DNA of 61,703 nucleotides from Zygnema cylindricum (Eukaryota > Streptophyta > Zygnematophyceae > Zygnematales > Zygnemataceae): NCBI GenBank assembly GCA_037447655.1, contig JBBHKE010002117.1:91501-153203 (forward strand). Reading direction: 5' to 3'. The notes under the pieces were generated by a model. That model saw only the letters and a program-made list of their open reading frames with translations. It searched no databases and was not told the DNA's origin. Shown piece by piece: positions 1-11,286 of the stretch; the stretch's first letter is position 1; every line of letters starts with the position of its first letter. A program made the position numbers and the translations under genes.

Positions 1-561
1 TAAGAGGGATTGGGAGGCAGCTAAGAGAGTCCTTAGATATTTGATAGGAACTAGGGATCTATGGTTGCATTTGGGTGGGGAGAATACTACATCACTACTT
101 GGAGTGATGCTAGTTATGGTGATGCTCCGATGAGGAGATGCACTTCTGGATATGTATTATATGTGGGTGATGGGGCTTGCTGTTGGAGTAGCAAACAGCA
201 AAAGGTTATTGCTCAGTCCACCATGGAGGCTGAGTATATGGCCTCTTGCTCTGCTGTAAAAGAATTGATGTGGGTCAAGTCTTTACTTGGTGAACTTGGT
301 CATCTTAAGAGTGGGGTGCAGAAAATATTTTGTGATAATCAAGCAGCAATCGCTATTTCTGCCAATCCTAAACATCATTTTAAAGCTAAACACATGGACA
401 TTAGACTCAGCTTTGTAAGAGAGAAAGTAGAAAATAAAATAATCAGTTTAGAGTACCGACCAGATAGTGAGATGGTAGCAGATATGATGACCAAACCTGT
501 GCCTTTCCCTAAGCTAATTTTTTGCAAAGAGAAGTGTGGTCTGAAATTAAAGATTGACTAG
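1..561 (+). pseudogene. copia A1 pol, 3' end: RNase H domain, frameshifted
   Basis: This is the C-terminal RNase H of a Ty1/copia polyprotein, which degrades the RNA strand of the RNA-DNA hybrid during reverse transcription. Seen from base 2: KRDWEAAKRVLRYLIGTR, then after about position 90 a second frame with WSDASYGD, TMEAEYMAS, FCDNQAAI and EMVADMMTKP. These carry the expected acidic catalytic residues (D, E, D, D). The closely related copy at 34081-34120 has one extra base (ACTGACATC versus ACTACATC), so this copy has lost 1 bp and is frameshifted. The remainder of the element lies outside the window to the left. The stop at 559-561 is followed at once by a polypurine tract and the LTR. 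Confidence 0.93.
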
Positions 562-563
562 AA

Positions 564-574
564 AATAAGGGGAG
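564..574 (+). other. polypurine tract of copia A1
   Basis: The sequence AATAAGGGGAG directly precedes the LTR start TGTAGAAATT. It is the plus-strand primer for reverse transcription. The same tract occurs before the 3' LTRs of C, D, E and F. Confidence 0.88.
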
Positions 575-1620
575 TGTAGAAATTAATGGTTTTTAAGTAT
601 TTTCTTGGTCTGAATAGAAATAAAGAGGCCGAGGTAGTCTACCTCTAACTTCTCTCTCCAACTCTCAAACTTGTCGCAGTCACTGAGAAATTGGAGAGGA
701 AGCTAAAGCCATGGCTACCTAGGCTATCCTCACGTTTACGGGAAATTTATATTAGTCTAGGGATTAATTACTAAAAGATATGTGCCGGCGACAAGATTTG
801 ATCCTGGTACCTGCCGGCCGTCAGAGGGTATATAGCCGGTAGCCTTAGCCGTTAAGTCTAGAAATAGTGTTACGTAGTATATAGTACGATAATGATTTAT
901 ACATGTACACGTAGGATAAATCATTTAACTATAATTGTTAACGGAATACATAGATATGGTAGTGTAAAAGTACGAATTGCGGTACGGATAAGAAATCAAT
1001 ACCGCGCATTGATTTCGTAAGCGAAACAATACCGCACATGTATTTATTACGGCTATGATCAAATGCGAGTTTAATCGAACGGTCGGAATTAGCGCCGAGA
1101 TCGCGGAAGGAGAATTCGGCGGTTTGTGGGCATCGCCACATTGGATGACACGTGGCGATGTGACATTGGAGCGCGGCATCTCCGAGGATTAAAGGAGCGA
1201 ATCTGGATATTCCACGGGTGAACATTTAGGCCATGTCGTACAATGTCCGTACATAAAGTACACCGTCAACTGTACTTTTGTGTACGGAACTGTAATCTGA
1301 TTGGTTTTGTACATCAGTAGATAGAGTTTGTGAGAGAGATAGGACTTAGAAAAATAAGAAGATAGGACCCTCTCTCCCAGAGAGCTTCTGTACAAAAGGT
1401 CAACTTTGACCCTCCATAACTTACTGCGCAGGGGAGCAAATTTAGAGATTCTTTTTGCTATCGACTCAGGGGAGTCTTGCCTTCACAGGGGTTAAGGTGG
1501 TCAGAGTATTTGTCTGCTAGGGTGGCAGTTATTTTTGCTTAAACACAATGTGGTCAGGATTATCCTAGAGGCTTCGTTGAAGCTGTCCACTCTGAGGACT
1601 TATGGAGGTCTCAAAGTTTA
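575..1620 (+). repeat. copia A1 3' LTR (about 1046 bp)
   Basis: Starts TGTAGAAATT after the polypurine tract. It ends near TCAAAGTTTA, where the sister LTR at 60649-61690 ends in CAGAGTTTCA, so the terminal CA has decayed. It aligns along its length with 60649-61690 and with the reverse complement of 44161-45205. Inside are an antisense tRNA-like block (793-860), a CACGTGGC G-box near 1150, six GTAC motifs between about 1225 and 1312, and leader hairpins at 1398-1411 and 1463-1476. The left flank is outside the window, so a target duplication cannot be checked. Confidence 0.92.
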
Positions 1621-1934
1621 AATCATTGCTTTTCTTACACGATCAAAATGTACGTGAACGTTAAGTAGAAAACTCCACAACAAAGTGAAACGTAATCGGA
1701 TATACAAATGTACTCCGTAACCAAAAGGACAAATCTCCACATCGAAACTGAAATAGAACGTGCGTCGCGAAGCGAAACCTTGTCAATTCTCCTAGACGTC
1801 TGATTAACTAATGAAACGTCAAGACCTCAAGCGAACCTCAAGTACCAAAGTACAAATTAACCAACCAACCGCGTCGAGCGAAACGCGCGTTGACAAAGTA
1901 CGACACCATAGAATTACCTCAATACAAAGAGTGA
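1621..1934. other. no gene seen
   Basis: About 310 bp between the A1 LTR and the K LTR. It has short GTAC- and CGAAAC-containing stretches but no open frame, repeat or domain I recognise. Confidence 0.5.
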
Positions 1935-2868
1935 TGTTCTACGACCACAAGTGTAGGTGGAGGAGGAGCAGTAGTAGTAGAAGTAGACATAATTCACTCA
2001 TAGAAGCTAACCAAGAATCCTACCAAACAGATGTTTTCTACAGCTCACCAAATCTGATAAAATAGTGAAATCTGCTTCAAACTATTCCACACTATAGAAT
2101 ATTACAAAGAATAAAAACTCCCAAAGTTTCCACCCAATTGAACCATCATACACAAAGATATTCAACTCAAAAGTTTCCAAAAAAAAAACTGCATATTACA
2201 GAGTTAGGAAGTTTGGATACACAAAATACTCTAAGTCCTAAGTCTTATTCTCGCAGTGAATTTCTACTCCTAATTGTCCTATTACTTAGTGTTGTATCTC
2301 TGATACATGTGTTTCTTAGAGATACGTCCAAGAACCAAACTACCACTAAGATCTAAGTTATCCTATTCACGTTAAAGCTGATTCTACCACTGTACACTCG
2401 ATATTAATAAGTGATTGTACAATTACTTGCTGTCGGCTTAGTTACTATTGTCCGGATACGTCAATCCAGATGTTATGAAACCACCCGCCAGCAAATCAGT
2501 TGTAATCCTTTTATGAATCTCGTCCGTTGACTTGATTCATATCAACCGTAGTTGCGATATCCGTTCTAGAATATATTCACCGTCATCGTAGCTTCGCCGT
2601 AGGTGCGTCGTCCTGCACTGAATCATATCTAAAAATAACTGCGGCTGCCTTGTCCCGTCGCAGCTGCTTTGTCTCGTTTGCGTTGCAGTTGCTTTGTCCC
2701 ATCGGTGTCGCAGCTATTTTGACCCATCCAATGTGTGACGCACGTATGTGGATGTCGGTGCCATTCCGAAAATACATGTTGTGTTCTTAAGTGACGACGC
2801 ATGTCCTTTACGTTGTCTTTCTGCCGTCACACTAATTTACTAAGATTTAAAGCTTTCTTATTTCAACA
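1935..2868 (-). repeat. copia K 3' LTR (934 bp)
   Basis: Inner end TTTCAACA at 2861-2868 abuts TTCCCCTTAAGC, the complement of the polypurine tract. It aligns with 7202-8189. Its outer end contains on the minus strand an ATG at 1990 opening the frame MSTSTTT, which runs off the LTR end. The 5' LTR differs by a roughly 34-bp internal duplication near its end. Confidence 0.85.
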
Positions 2869-4970
2869 TTCCCCTTAAGCTTTAGAATCAATGTATCAGC
2901 GCAGCTGCGATGTCAAGCAGCGTAGTTGCGTTTGTCAAAATAGCGCAGTATAGCAACGAAGCAACGCAGCAAATCAGCTAGGTACCTAGTCCCATTCAAT
3001 CCCAATGTAGCGCAACATGGCTGTATAGCGATGCCACAACTTTAGCTAGTCACCTAGTCCCACTACCGCAGCATGGCAGCGCAACAACTCAGCTAGTCAA
3101 CTAGTCCCACTCTATCCCTACAATAATTGAGCTTAAGAGCAAGGACAGCTTTGGTGAGCATAACAACAATCATTTTTGCATCTGGTAAATAGACTAATTC
3201 AATCACCATGGAAAACACTTTTTCCCTCACAAAGTGTAACCTTACATCCATGTGCTTACTCTTGAAATGGTGACTCGAGTTGGAGGCAATGGCAATGGCA
3301 CCGTGGTTATCACACCAGATCACTTGTGGTCCAACCGGCATGTATCCTAATTCCTACAACATAAATTTACCCATAAGAGCTCTTTGAGGGCCGAGCTTGC
3401 CGCCATGTATTCTGACTCCATTGTCGACTCTGCTGTGACCTTTTGAAGTTTGCTGCTCTAGCACGAAGTCTCGTTCCCAATTTGCACAACGCATCTCGTG
3501 GCGGATTTTCGGCTTGGCATGTCTCCATAGCTTGCATCACTCCATGTTTGCAGCTTCACTTCTCCTACGCCTAATGTGAGTTTGAGGTTTTTGGTTCCTG
3601 CCAAACATCTTAAGACTCTTCTTGCTGCATCACGGTCAAATTTTCTCGGATTTCCTAGACTTCTGCTCTGTACCCCAACTGATGCAGCAATGTTAGTACG
3701 GGTACAATTCATGAAATATATTAAACTCCCCACTATTTGTCTGTAAGGTATTAGTGTCATAGGATCATCCTCCCCTTACTCTAAATACTCACTAACAATA
3801 ACGCCTGGTTCTGTCTCTTCTCCATTTAATTTCTGCCGAAACTCCATTGGAGTTACACACCTTTTTGCCCCCAGCATTCTATACTCATCTAACGTGTTTC
3901 CAATAGCCTCTTTTTGAGTCAATTTTATTAATCTCTTATTTCTATCTCTTTCTACTTAAATACTCAAAATATATTTCGCTTCACCAAGGTCTTTCATCTC
4001 GAACCATGAATTTAAAGCAGTTTTGATTTTATAAATTTCAACCATTTATTTGATAATTAATAGTAAATCATCAACATACACCGCTATATACACTTTCCCA
4101 TCCTCACACTTTAGAACGTAGACAAAATGATCAGAACTTGTCCTTTGAAATCCTAGGCTAGTTAAGAATTCTTGAAGCTTCAGATTCCATTGCCAAGGGG
4201 CCTTTTTTAGATCGTATAAAGATTTTAACAATTTGCATACTAAGTGCTATTTTTCTGCTTCTATATATATTTCAAGCTGCTGCATGTAAATGGTCTCTTC
4301 TAGCTATTTATGTAGGATGGCCGTTTTTACATCCATCTGATGTATTTCCATATCTTTTATAGCAGCTAGAGAAAGCAAAATTCTAACTATCATAAATCTT
4401 ACAACCGGAGAAAAAGTTTCATCAAAATCAATTTCTTCCTTTTGATTATACACCTTTGCCACAAGCCTAGCCTTCTATTGTTCAATGGTATTATCAAGAT
4501 TTAACTTAATCTTGAATACCCATTTGCTGCCGATCGCTTTTCAGTCCAGAGGAAGATCCATAAGCTCCTATGTCTGAGCTTCCATGATCGACTTCATTTC
4601 TTCGTTAGCTGCTTCAATCTAGTGATGTCTTTCTGGTGTTGAGAAGGCCTTCCGAATGGTCAGAGGCTCCCCTGAGGCCGCAAATTAGGCAAAGTGGGAA
4701 TTTGCTTGCACCCGGCTAATGGATCGTCTTCCCCTCGGAAATTCTGAGGGTGAAATCGTCGTTTCCCTCGCATTTCTCTTTTGTTTATGTGTAGAATCCG
4801 TAGGATTCGAATTCTGGTCATCGGGCAAAAACTCAACTTGTAGAGGAGCTTGGTTAATTTTGACACCGCTGTCACCATCTGAGGCCTTTGCATCAATGTG
4901 ACAATTTCGTGTTTGCACTCTAAAATGACATATTTTTGTAGTTTTTCATGCTTTTGTTGGTCTATCATTT
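2869..4970 (-). pseudogene. copia K pol: reverse transcriptase and RNase H, broken
   Basis: Minus-strand fragments show RT and RNase H. At 4046-4231: SLYDLKKAPWQWNLKLQEFL and the catalytic YVDD in AVYVDDLLLI. At 3458-3760: YRQIVGSLIYFMNCTRTNI and the RNase H start LQTWSDASYGD. At 3093-3341: VIWCDNHGAIAIA with HFKSKHMDVRLHFVREKV. The stretch between the two RNase H pieces is out of frame but still resembles the domain. The terminal aspartate motif, ADMMTK in relatives, reads VVMLTK here. Multiple stops are present, for example around 3780-4040 and 4232-4660. The function lost is DNA synthesis from the element's RNA. Confidence 0.88.
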
Positions 4971-6320
4971 TAAATAAGTCTATCGAGTCAAGCTCATCCT
5001 TTACAAAAATATTCCTTGCTTAAATTATTTTCTGTTTCTCAAATACAAAGACTCTATACCCTTTGGAGTGATCATCATACCCCAATAAATACCCGGTATT
5101 CCCTTTGGTTCTATCTTCTATCTGTCTTTAGACGTATCCAAAATAAAGCATTTGCTACCAAAGACTTTGAAATGACTAACATATGGTTTTCAACCAGTCC
5201 AGACCACGTAAGGTGTAGTCTCTACTGATCTTGACCCTAGTCTATTCTTTATATAAACAACACAATTCAATGCTTCAACCCAGAATTTTGGATCCACGGT
5301 TTTATCTCCAGAATGGACCTAGAGCTCTCTATGATAATTCTATTTAGTCTTTCTGAAACCCCATTTTGTTCTAGTGAATATGGAACAGTTAGCTAACAAC
5401 TAACACCCTCTTAAAGAAGGAAGGTTTCAAACTCTTTTGACGTATATTCGCCGTTATTGTCCGATCTGAGTTCGAAAATTGGCAAACCATGTAGTTTCTC
5501 CGCCCATGCTTTGTAGTGTTGGAAGTGGCTGAAGACTTCACTCTTATCTTTCATAAAATAAACTTTAGTAAACTGTGAAAAATCATCTGTAAAAGTAACC
5601 ATATATTTCATCCCCTTGGCAGATGGTACTTTTGCAGGACCGAAAACATCAGAATGAATTAGTTATAAAAGTTAACTGGATCGGTGTTTAGATTCTTGAG
5701 GAAACGGTAATCTGTGTATTTTTCCTAGTGCACAGCCATCACACGTTTTAGCTGACTGATATGAAAGAGTGACTTCTTCTACTTTACCAGCATGTACCTT
5801 TTTTTTCAAACTGTCATAGTTCACATGGCCTAACCTCTTATGCCACAGCTCATCTAAAGATAATGCACCGAAATACATAACATCATTTTTTTTATTATCG
5901 AGCATATCCATTCTATACATTTTACTTGCATATTAAGTGCTTGTGACAGCAATCTTTCCATTCTTGCTAACAACGTGCCAACCATGTTTCAAATTGACTT
6001 CAAACCCTTTACTTTCTACCAAAGAAGTTGAAACCATTATTTTCTTGAAATCCGAGACAAAGAGAACATTGTGAAGAGTTCTCTCAACTGCCTTTCCTTT
6101 TATATGAACTTCCAAGAAAACATCACCTACAACACGTGTCTGTACACTGAAACCACAGGCATAGTAGATTTTTTTTCAGGTGTGGGTTTCAAATTTTGTA
6201 AAATTGCCATGTTCCAGCACATATGTGCCAATGCTCTTGTGTCCATTATCCATCCATTGTTTTTTTCACCCTCCATTGCTGACGCCATAGCGAATAAGTC
6301 CTCTTCTTCCTCGTCAAAGA
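4971..6320 (-). pseudogene. copia K protease and integrase, broken
   Basis: Minus strand. Protease: NNGWIMDTRALAHMC near 6250, where the active-site Gly of D-T/S-G is Arg, so the catalytic triad is damaged. Pre-integrase zinc finger at 5672-5920: LWHKRLGHVNYDSL followed by CDGCALGKIHRLPF. Integrase core at 5411-5611: TFTDDFSQFTKVYF and LRSDNNGEYTSKEF, holding the first two acidic residues of the D-D-E triad. Beyond this the frame is disrupted by stops. Confidence 0.87.
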
Positions 6321-7218
6321 GTGTTAGAGACTCATCTTCGTAAGATGAAGACGGCGAGAATAGTGCATTTCCTCGAGATGTAGATCTTGTGAAGCCTTGA
6401 TTAAACCGGCTCTGTTGCCATCCAGGCCTGTACAAACCTGTTTTGTTAGCTCTCTTAAGCTTAGGACATTACTTACATCCATGACTTTTTTCATTACAAT
6501 AAAAACAAGCGTTGAAAGACTGTCTAATTCCATTGGGATTAAACTGTTTAAACTGATTCTGGTTTTGATTAAACTGATTTTTTTGCTGATTAAACTTTGT
6601 TTATTTGTCAAAATCTGCAAAAAATGCCTCTATCCATTTTCTTAACTGAGAATTTTAGAATCAGCCTCCTCTTCTAATATCAAGTTAATATCTATTTGTA
6701 AAGTCTAGCTAGCTTTATCTTTATGTTTCAGCCTATCAGATGCTGCTTTCATAATATTAGAAAGACCTCTCATTAGTAATGCAGTCTGCTGAAACTGAGG
6801 GAAAGATCCACCTACACTAGCATGAGAGTCTATTAGAATTCGAAACTTGTTACCATATTGTGCCATTGTGCCGCTCGTGTATTTACAGTTCCAAATTTGT
6901 CCAGCCAAAAAAAACTCTTCTTACACATCAGCCTTTTTCGTAATCGTCCTTGAGAGAATTCCAGATATCGCTAGCCTTTTTAATTTTTATCTGAGACAAA
7001 GCCAATCCTTCTGAGATAGAGAATTTCATAATAGATCGAGCTTGCGAGTTTTTATTCAAACAAGACGAATCCGATTCTGCTAGTGAACCATCCAAAATAT
7101 CTAAAAGATTAACATTTTCGAAGTGCGTTTCCACCATATCCCCCCAATAAACATATTTTTCCCCCAAAAATATAGGAATACTTGATGAAAGGCCCATAAC
7201 TTGTTGCTCTCCAACCAC
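6321..7218 (-). pseudogene. copia K gag, broken
   Basis: Minus strand. The N-terminal region reads VMGLSSSIPIFLGEKYVYWG, homologous to VMGPPSRVPIFNG in the other families here. It continues at 6705-6908 (GQIWNCKYTSGTMAQYGNKF). A CCHC zinc knuckle, C-x2-C-x4-H-x4-C, is recognisable near 6460-6510 but has a stop codon just before its last cysteine. Gag packages the element RNA in cytoplasmic particles. The frame opens inside the LTR in the 3' LTR version, while a duplication near the end of the 5' LTR throws it out of frame. Confidence 0.8.
7190..7201 (-). other. copia K primer-binding site (half initiator tRNA)
   Basis: On the minus strand AGTTATGGGCCT follows the LTR end GAGAGCAACA. Its core TTATGGGCC is complementary to the anticodon loop of initiator tRNA-Met. 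It is shorter than the 15-nt match in families D, F and M. Confidence 0.72.
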
Positions 7219-8189
7219 TGGTGCAGGTGGAGGAGTTGTTCTCTAACCACTGGTGCACGTGGAGGAGCAGCAGTAGTAGTAGAAGTAGACATAATTAACT
7301 CATAAAAGCTAATCAATAATCCTACCAAGTAGCTATTTTCTACAACTCACCAAATCTGATACAACTATCAAACCTGCTTCAAACCATACCACAGTATAGA
7401 ATTCTCCAAAAACTGATAACTCCCAAAGTTTTAGCACAATTGATCCAACATACACTAAGATATGCAACTCAGAAGTTTCCCAAAAACAGTCTGCAGATTA
7501 CACGATCAGGAAGTCTAAATACACTAAATCTTATAAGTCCTAAGACTTATACTCGCAATGAGTTTCTACACCTTGTTGTCCTATTGCTTAGTGATTATCT
7601 CTGATATAAGTGTTCGAAAGACAAAAGTCCAAGAACCTAACTACCACTAAGATCTAAGTTCTCATAATCACGCTAAAGCTGATTCTACCACTGTAGACTG
7701 AATATAAATAAGAGATTGTACAATTACTTGCCGTCGACTTAGTTACTATTTTCCAGATACGTCCATCCTGATGTTACGAAACAACATGCCAACAAATCGC
7801 TTGTAATCCTTTTATGAATCTCTTCCATTGACTTGATTCATATCAACCTTAGATGCGATGTCCCGTTCGATAATATATTCAACGTCACCGCAGCTTGGCC
7901 GCAGCTGCATCGTCTTGTACTGAATCACATCCAAAAATAACCGGAGCTGCCTTGTCCGGTTGCACCTGCTTTGTCTCGTCTACGTCGCAGCTGCTTTGTC
8001 TCATTGCAATTGCTTTGTCCCATCTGCGTTGCAACTGCTTTGTCCCATCGAATGTGTGACGCACGTATGTGGATGTCGGTGCCATTCCGAAAATACATGT
8101 TTTGTTCTTAAGTGACAACGCGTGTCCTTTACGTTGTCTTTCTGCCGTCACACTAATTTACTGAGACTTGAAGCTTTCTAATTTCAAAA
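7202..8189 (-). repeat. copia K 5' LTR (about 988 bp)
   Basis: Aligns with 1935-2868. The outer end is decayed: ATTTCAAAA where the 3' LTR has ATTTCAACA. A partial duplication of a CCACTGGTGCA-containing unit lies at about 7210-7262. Confidence 0.84.
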
Positions 8190-8507
8190 AAGACCACTAC
8201 GATCACGACGACACATAACCGTATAGTGACTGACACCCTCCGTACAAACACTTAAATAGGACAGGACACAAATAACTCCCATGCATTACATCAACGCTTA
8301 AACTAGCATATCATGATTGCTAAACTCTCAACCGACGCAAAGTCAAATCCCACAATGTAAAACCTAACAATCCCCCTCTCAATGTGGGAATTGTCAAATC
8401 GCCACCTCAACTCCAAAATAACATAAACAAAATTACACAAAACAACAAAAGACAAATTGAACGGCTGCAGGACAGACACGCGAAGGCCAATTACAAATTT
8501 GGATCTA
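8190..8507. other. no gene seen
   Basis: Roughly 320 bp of unassigned DNA between copia K and the GA-rich tract. No open frame or repeat recognised. Confidence 0.45.
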
Positions 8508-9629
8508 ACAGGAGGGATAGAGGGAGGGTAACAAGGGAGGGAGGGAGGGAGGGAGGAAAAAAACTAAAAGAAGGGAAGCAAGGAGGCAAGAAATGTGGGA
8601 ATCGAGAGCGGAGGGCGAGGGAGGAAAAGAGGGAGCATGGAAGGGAGAGAAATCGAGTGGGGAAAAGAGGGGAGGAGGTAAAGAAAGAGGGGCGGGGGAG
8701 GGCGGGATGGAGGGAGGCAAGGATGGAAGGAGGCAGGGAGAGAGGGAGGGAGGTAGGAAGAAAGGAGGGAGGGAAGGAGGGATAAAGGGAAATGGGAAAG
8801 AAGAAGGGAGGGAACGAGAATGGGAGGGAGGCGAGAGAAAGAAGGTGAGGGAAAGGGACAGAAAGAAACGGAGAGGGAGAGGGAGAGAGAGAGTGGGAGA
8901 GGTGCATGGACGAGGGCAAGAGAGAGGGAGAGGGAGAGAGAGAGAGGGCGAAAAAGAAAGGGCGAGATATTGAGAGGAAGATCAAAATAGAGAGGAAAGA
9001 GGGAGAGGGAGAGGACAAGAAAGAGGGGGGGGTGAAGACACGGAGAGGGAGAGGGATAGGACGAGAAAGAGGGAGAGGGATAAGGAGATCGCGAGGGAGA
9101 GGGAGACATAGAGGGAAAGGGTGATGGAGAGGTAAGAGGACGAGGGCGAGGGAGAAAGAGAAGACAAGAAATAGGGGAAGGTGAAGAAGGGGAGAGGGAA
9201 AAAGAGAGTTGCAAGGGAAAGGACGAGCCCGAGGTTGAGGGAGAGGGAGAGGGAGAGGTAAACAAAGAGGTAAGAGTGCTAGGGAGAGGGAGAGGGAGAA
9301 AAAGATGTGCGAGGGCGAGGGCAAGGGCGAGGGAGAGTGAGAGGGAAAAAGAGAGGGAGAGGGCGTTGGTGTGGGATAGAGAGAAGAGATGCGAGGGAGA
9401 GGCCGAGGGTGAGGGTGAGGGAGAGAAAGAGGGAGAGGGAGAGGGTAAAGTGCGAGGGTAAGGGCGAAGGAGAGGGCGAGGGGGAGGAAGAGGGAGAGAT
9501 AGAGGGAGAGGGTGAGGGAGAGGGAGAGGGAGAAGTGTGAGGCGAGGGAGAGGGAGAGGGAGAGGAAGATGTGCATAGGCAAGGGCTACGGTGTGGGAGA
9601 GGGAGAAAGAGAGGTGCAAGTGAGAGGGA
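8508..9629. repeat. GA-rich low-complexity tract (about 1.1 kb)
   Basis: An impure GGGA/GAGAGG/GAGGGC microsatellite-like tract, nearly all purine on the plus strand. Both strands give long open frames only because the repeat rarely makes stops: Ser/Pro/Leu-rich on the minus, Arg/Glu/Gly-rich on the plus. I do not call these as genes. It stops exactly at the M 5' LTR. Similar GA-rich sequence reappears on the minus strand beside the M 3' LTR (49691-49880), so M appears to have landed inside this tract. Confidence 0.93.
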
Positions 9630-10256
9630 TGTTTGATTTGTGCGATCTCGCGCGATACCTTTTGATACATTTTGGTATGGACAAACCTACATGATTTATT
9701 TCTGTGACTTCATGGACTCACACGTGTGGATTGTGACGGAAATTCCATGACAAAAAGCACAAAAACATGAAAAAAGGAAAACGAGTGTTTGTTGCTGAAT
9801 AGGGACACGTGGCATTTTGTGATTAGACCACTTAAATAGGCATTTCACAACATATTGAAGCACACAGAGATATAAAATGCATCCATGCATTAGAGATAGA
9901 TCATCTCACACATACATTACAATTTATAGAGTTGAAGTTTTCAGACATGGTATTTTTTCTAAGTCTTTTTGTACATAATAAATAAGATTAGTCCTTAGGA
10001 GGATAATTCAACTTTATTAGAAGTAGAAAGTTCCAATGAAAAATTTGTACTTTGAGGATCCTATTTTATTAATCAAAGGAAATCTGTCTTAACATGCCTC
10101 TTTACCTATCTATGCCTATCTAATCTACCTATCTATGCCTTCTCACTTCTCTGATCTACCACTCTGATTCTCTAAGGTCCACCCCAGCGGTGTATGTTTG
10201 GGACGCGACTATTTAAGCCTAAGGCCATGGGCTACGGTGATTGTCCCAAACTAATA
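9630..10256 (+). repeat. element M 5' LTR (627 bp)
   Basis: Begins TGTTTGATTTGTGCG and ends CAAACTAATA, immediately followed by a perfect primer site. The reverse complement of 49881-50601 aligns with it along its length. Flanking AGGGA at 9625-9629 pairs with AAGGA beyond the other LTR as a probable target duplication with one mismatch. Confidence 0.88.
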
Positions 10257-10271
10257 GGTTATGGGCCCACC
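10257..10271 (+). other. element M primer-binding site
   Basis: GGTTATGGGCCCACC is the exact complement of GGTGGGCCCATAACC in the anticodon arm of plant initiator tRNA-Met. It sits directly after the LTR. Confidence 0.9.
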
Positions 10272-11100
10272 GCCGTGTGGCCTTAAAGAGTTCAACCGTT
10301 TAGATCTACAGATGAGGAGATAAAAGGCAAAAGAGGCCAACAAAAGAAAGAGTCCAAGAATCGCGTCACTTGACGATGCGAAGTCGACTCCCAAGAGTGT
10401 TGCATCAGCAGCAAACCAAACAGAGGATCAGAAAGTGTTTGTGACGGATGTAGGCACAGAGACACGACAATAGATATCCTTCCCGACAAAGCCTACGAGG
10501 GACTGGGTTACATTGGTGACACGGTCACAAGAAACACCGAGAAGAGAGCATGCAAGAATGACAAAGAAGGAGAGGAGCATGGGAGAAATCACATATTAGA
10601 GCTTCCCAAGCTCAAATCCACAAATGCCAATCAAATTTCAAGAGTTGTATTTTGCAAGATTGAAACATGCTCAGAACTCACCTATCATCTCCTATGGGGC
10701 TAGGACGCCCATCACACCATTAACCACACACACCCTTCACACGTTCCGAGCAACTCATTCTGCGACCACACTTACCATATTAGTCTAAAAGGATCTGGCA
10801 GCATGGAGGAGCGAGGCGGCCAAGCAGTTGAAGGTCAAGACTGACAGCAACGATTCACACCAAGACGTGGACTCCATAAGCTTTTTGTTTTCTAGAGTAA
10901 GCAGAGAAAGAGAGACAAGAGAAACAAACAGGGTCAAAAATTGAACTAACATTTGCAAACCTTGTGAAACACCTATAAAGGAAAAAAGACGCCTCCGTCA
11001 TTTCAATGAGCGTCGCACTATGAAATGCAAAGAGCACATCAAAGATCCAAATTAAGCAACAAAATAAGGCACAAGCATTGCAAGACTCAGCGGAAGCAAA

Positions 11101-11286
11101 GTGGCGTTCGTCATAGACATAGGCGGAAAAGGTTACCGATGGAGATATGCAGATCACAACCGAGAAGTTCTAGATGGAGAAGACTCCTATCGGGTTGGAA
11201 GGGTGCAAATGACAAACCTGCAGTCAACCATGGACAAAGGACTCAACATCACCGACAACAGGTTGACCTCAGCAACTGATCAGTAG
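11101..11286 (+). CDS. short open frame in M (61 aa), unknown
   Basis: Begins with an ATG-like context at GTGGCGTTCGTC (first codon GTG). It contains FVIDIGGKGYRWRYADHN and a mixed, non-repetitive composition. No domain recognised. It may be a remnant of a longer M-encoded protein rather than a functional gene. Confidence 0.2.
   Translation: MAFVIDIGGKGYRWRYADHNREVLDGEDSYRVGRVQMTNLQSTMDKGLNITDNRLTSATDQ

Larger units (their letters stand above)
1935..8189 (-). mobile_element. copia K element, complete outline but dead
   Basis: A Ty1/copia element read right to left: 5' LTR 7202-8189, primer site 7190-7201, gag, protease, integrase, RT, RNase H, polypurine tract at 2869-2880 and 3' LTR 1935-2868. 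Domain order PR-IN-RT-RH is the copia order. Every domain has stops or frameshifts, so it cannot act autonomously. No matching 5-bp target duplication is visible (AGTGA on the left, AAGAC or AAAGA on the right), which fits an old insertion. The LTRs lack the antisense tRNA-like block seen in A, C, D, E, F and H. K is therefore a separate lineage, close to L in coding sequence. Confidence 0.88.

Noticed and set aside
1440-1486. Hammerhead-type ribozyme in the LTR leader, as in retrozymes
   Set aside because: The hairpins lack the conserved CUGANGA and GAAA core.
1935-2030. Reading of 1935-2028 as the gag start of a second copia K in tandem
   Set aside because: The homologous stretch at the other LTR lies before the primer site, so it is simply the end of the LTR carrying the MSTSTTT frame.
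8491-9670. Long minus-strand open frames of 363 and 368 aa rich in Ser, Pro and Leu, and plus-strand Arg/Glu/Gly frames
   Set aside because: They lie wholly in the GA-rich repeat, which rarely makes stop codons. All frames show the same low-complexity composition and there is no domain.
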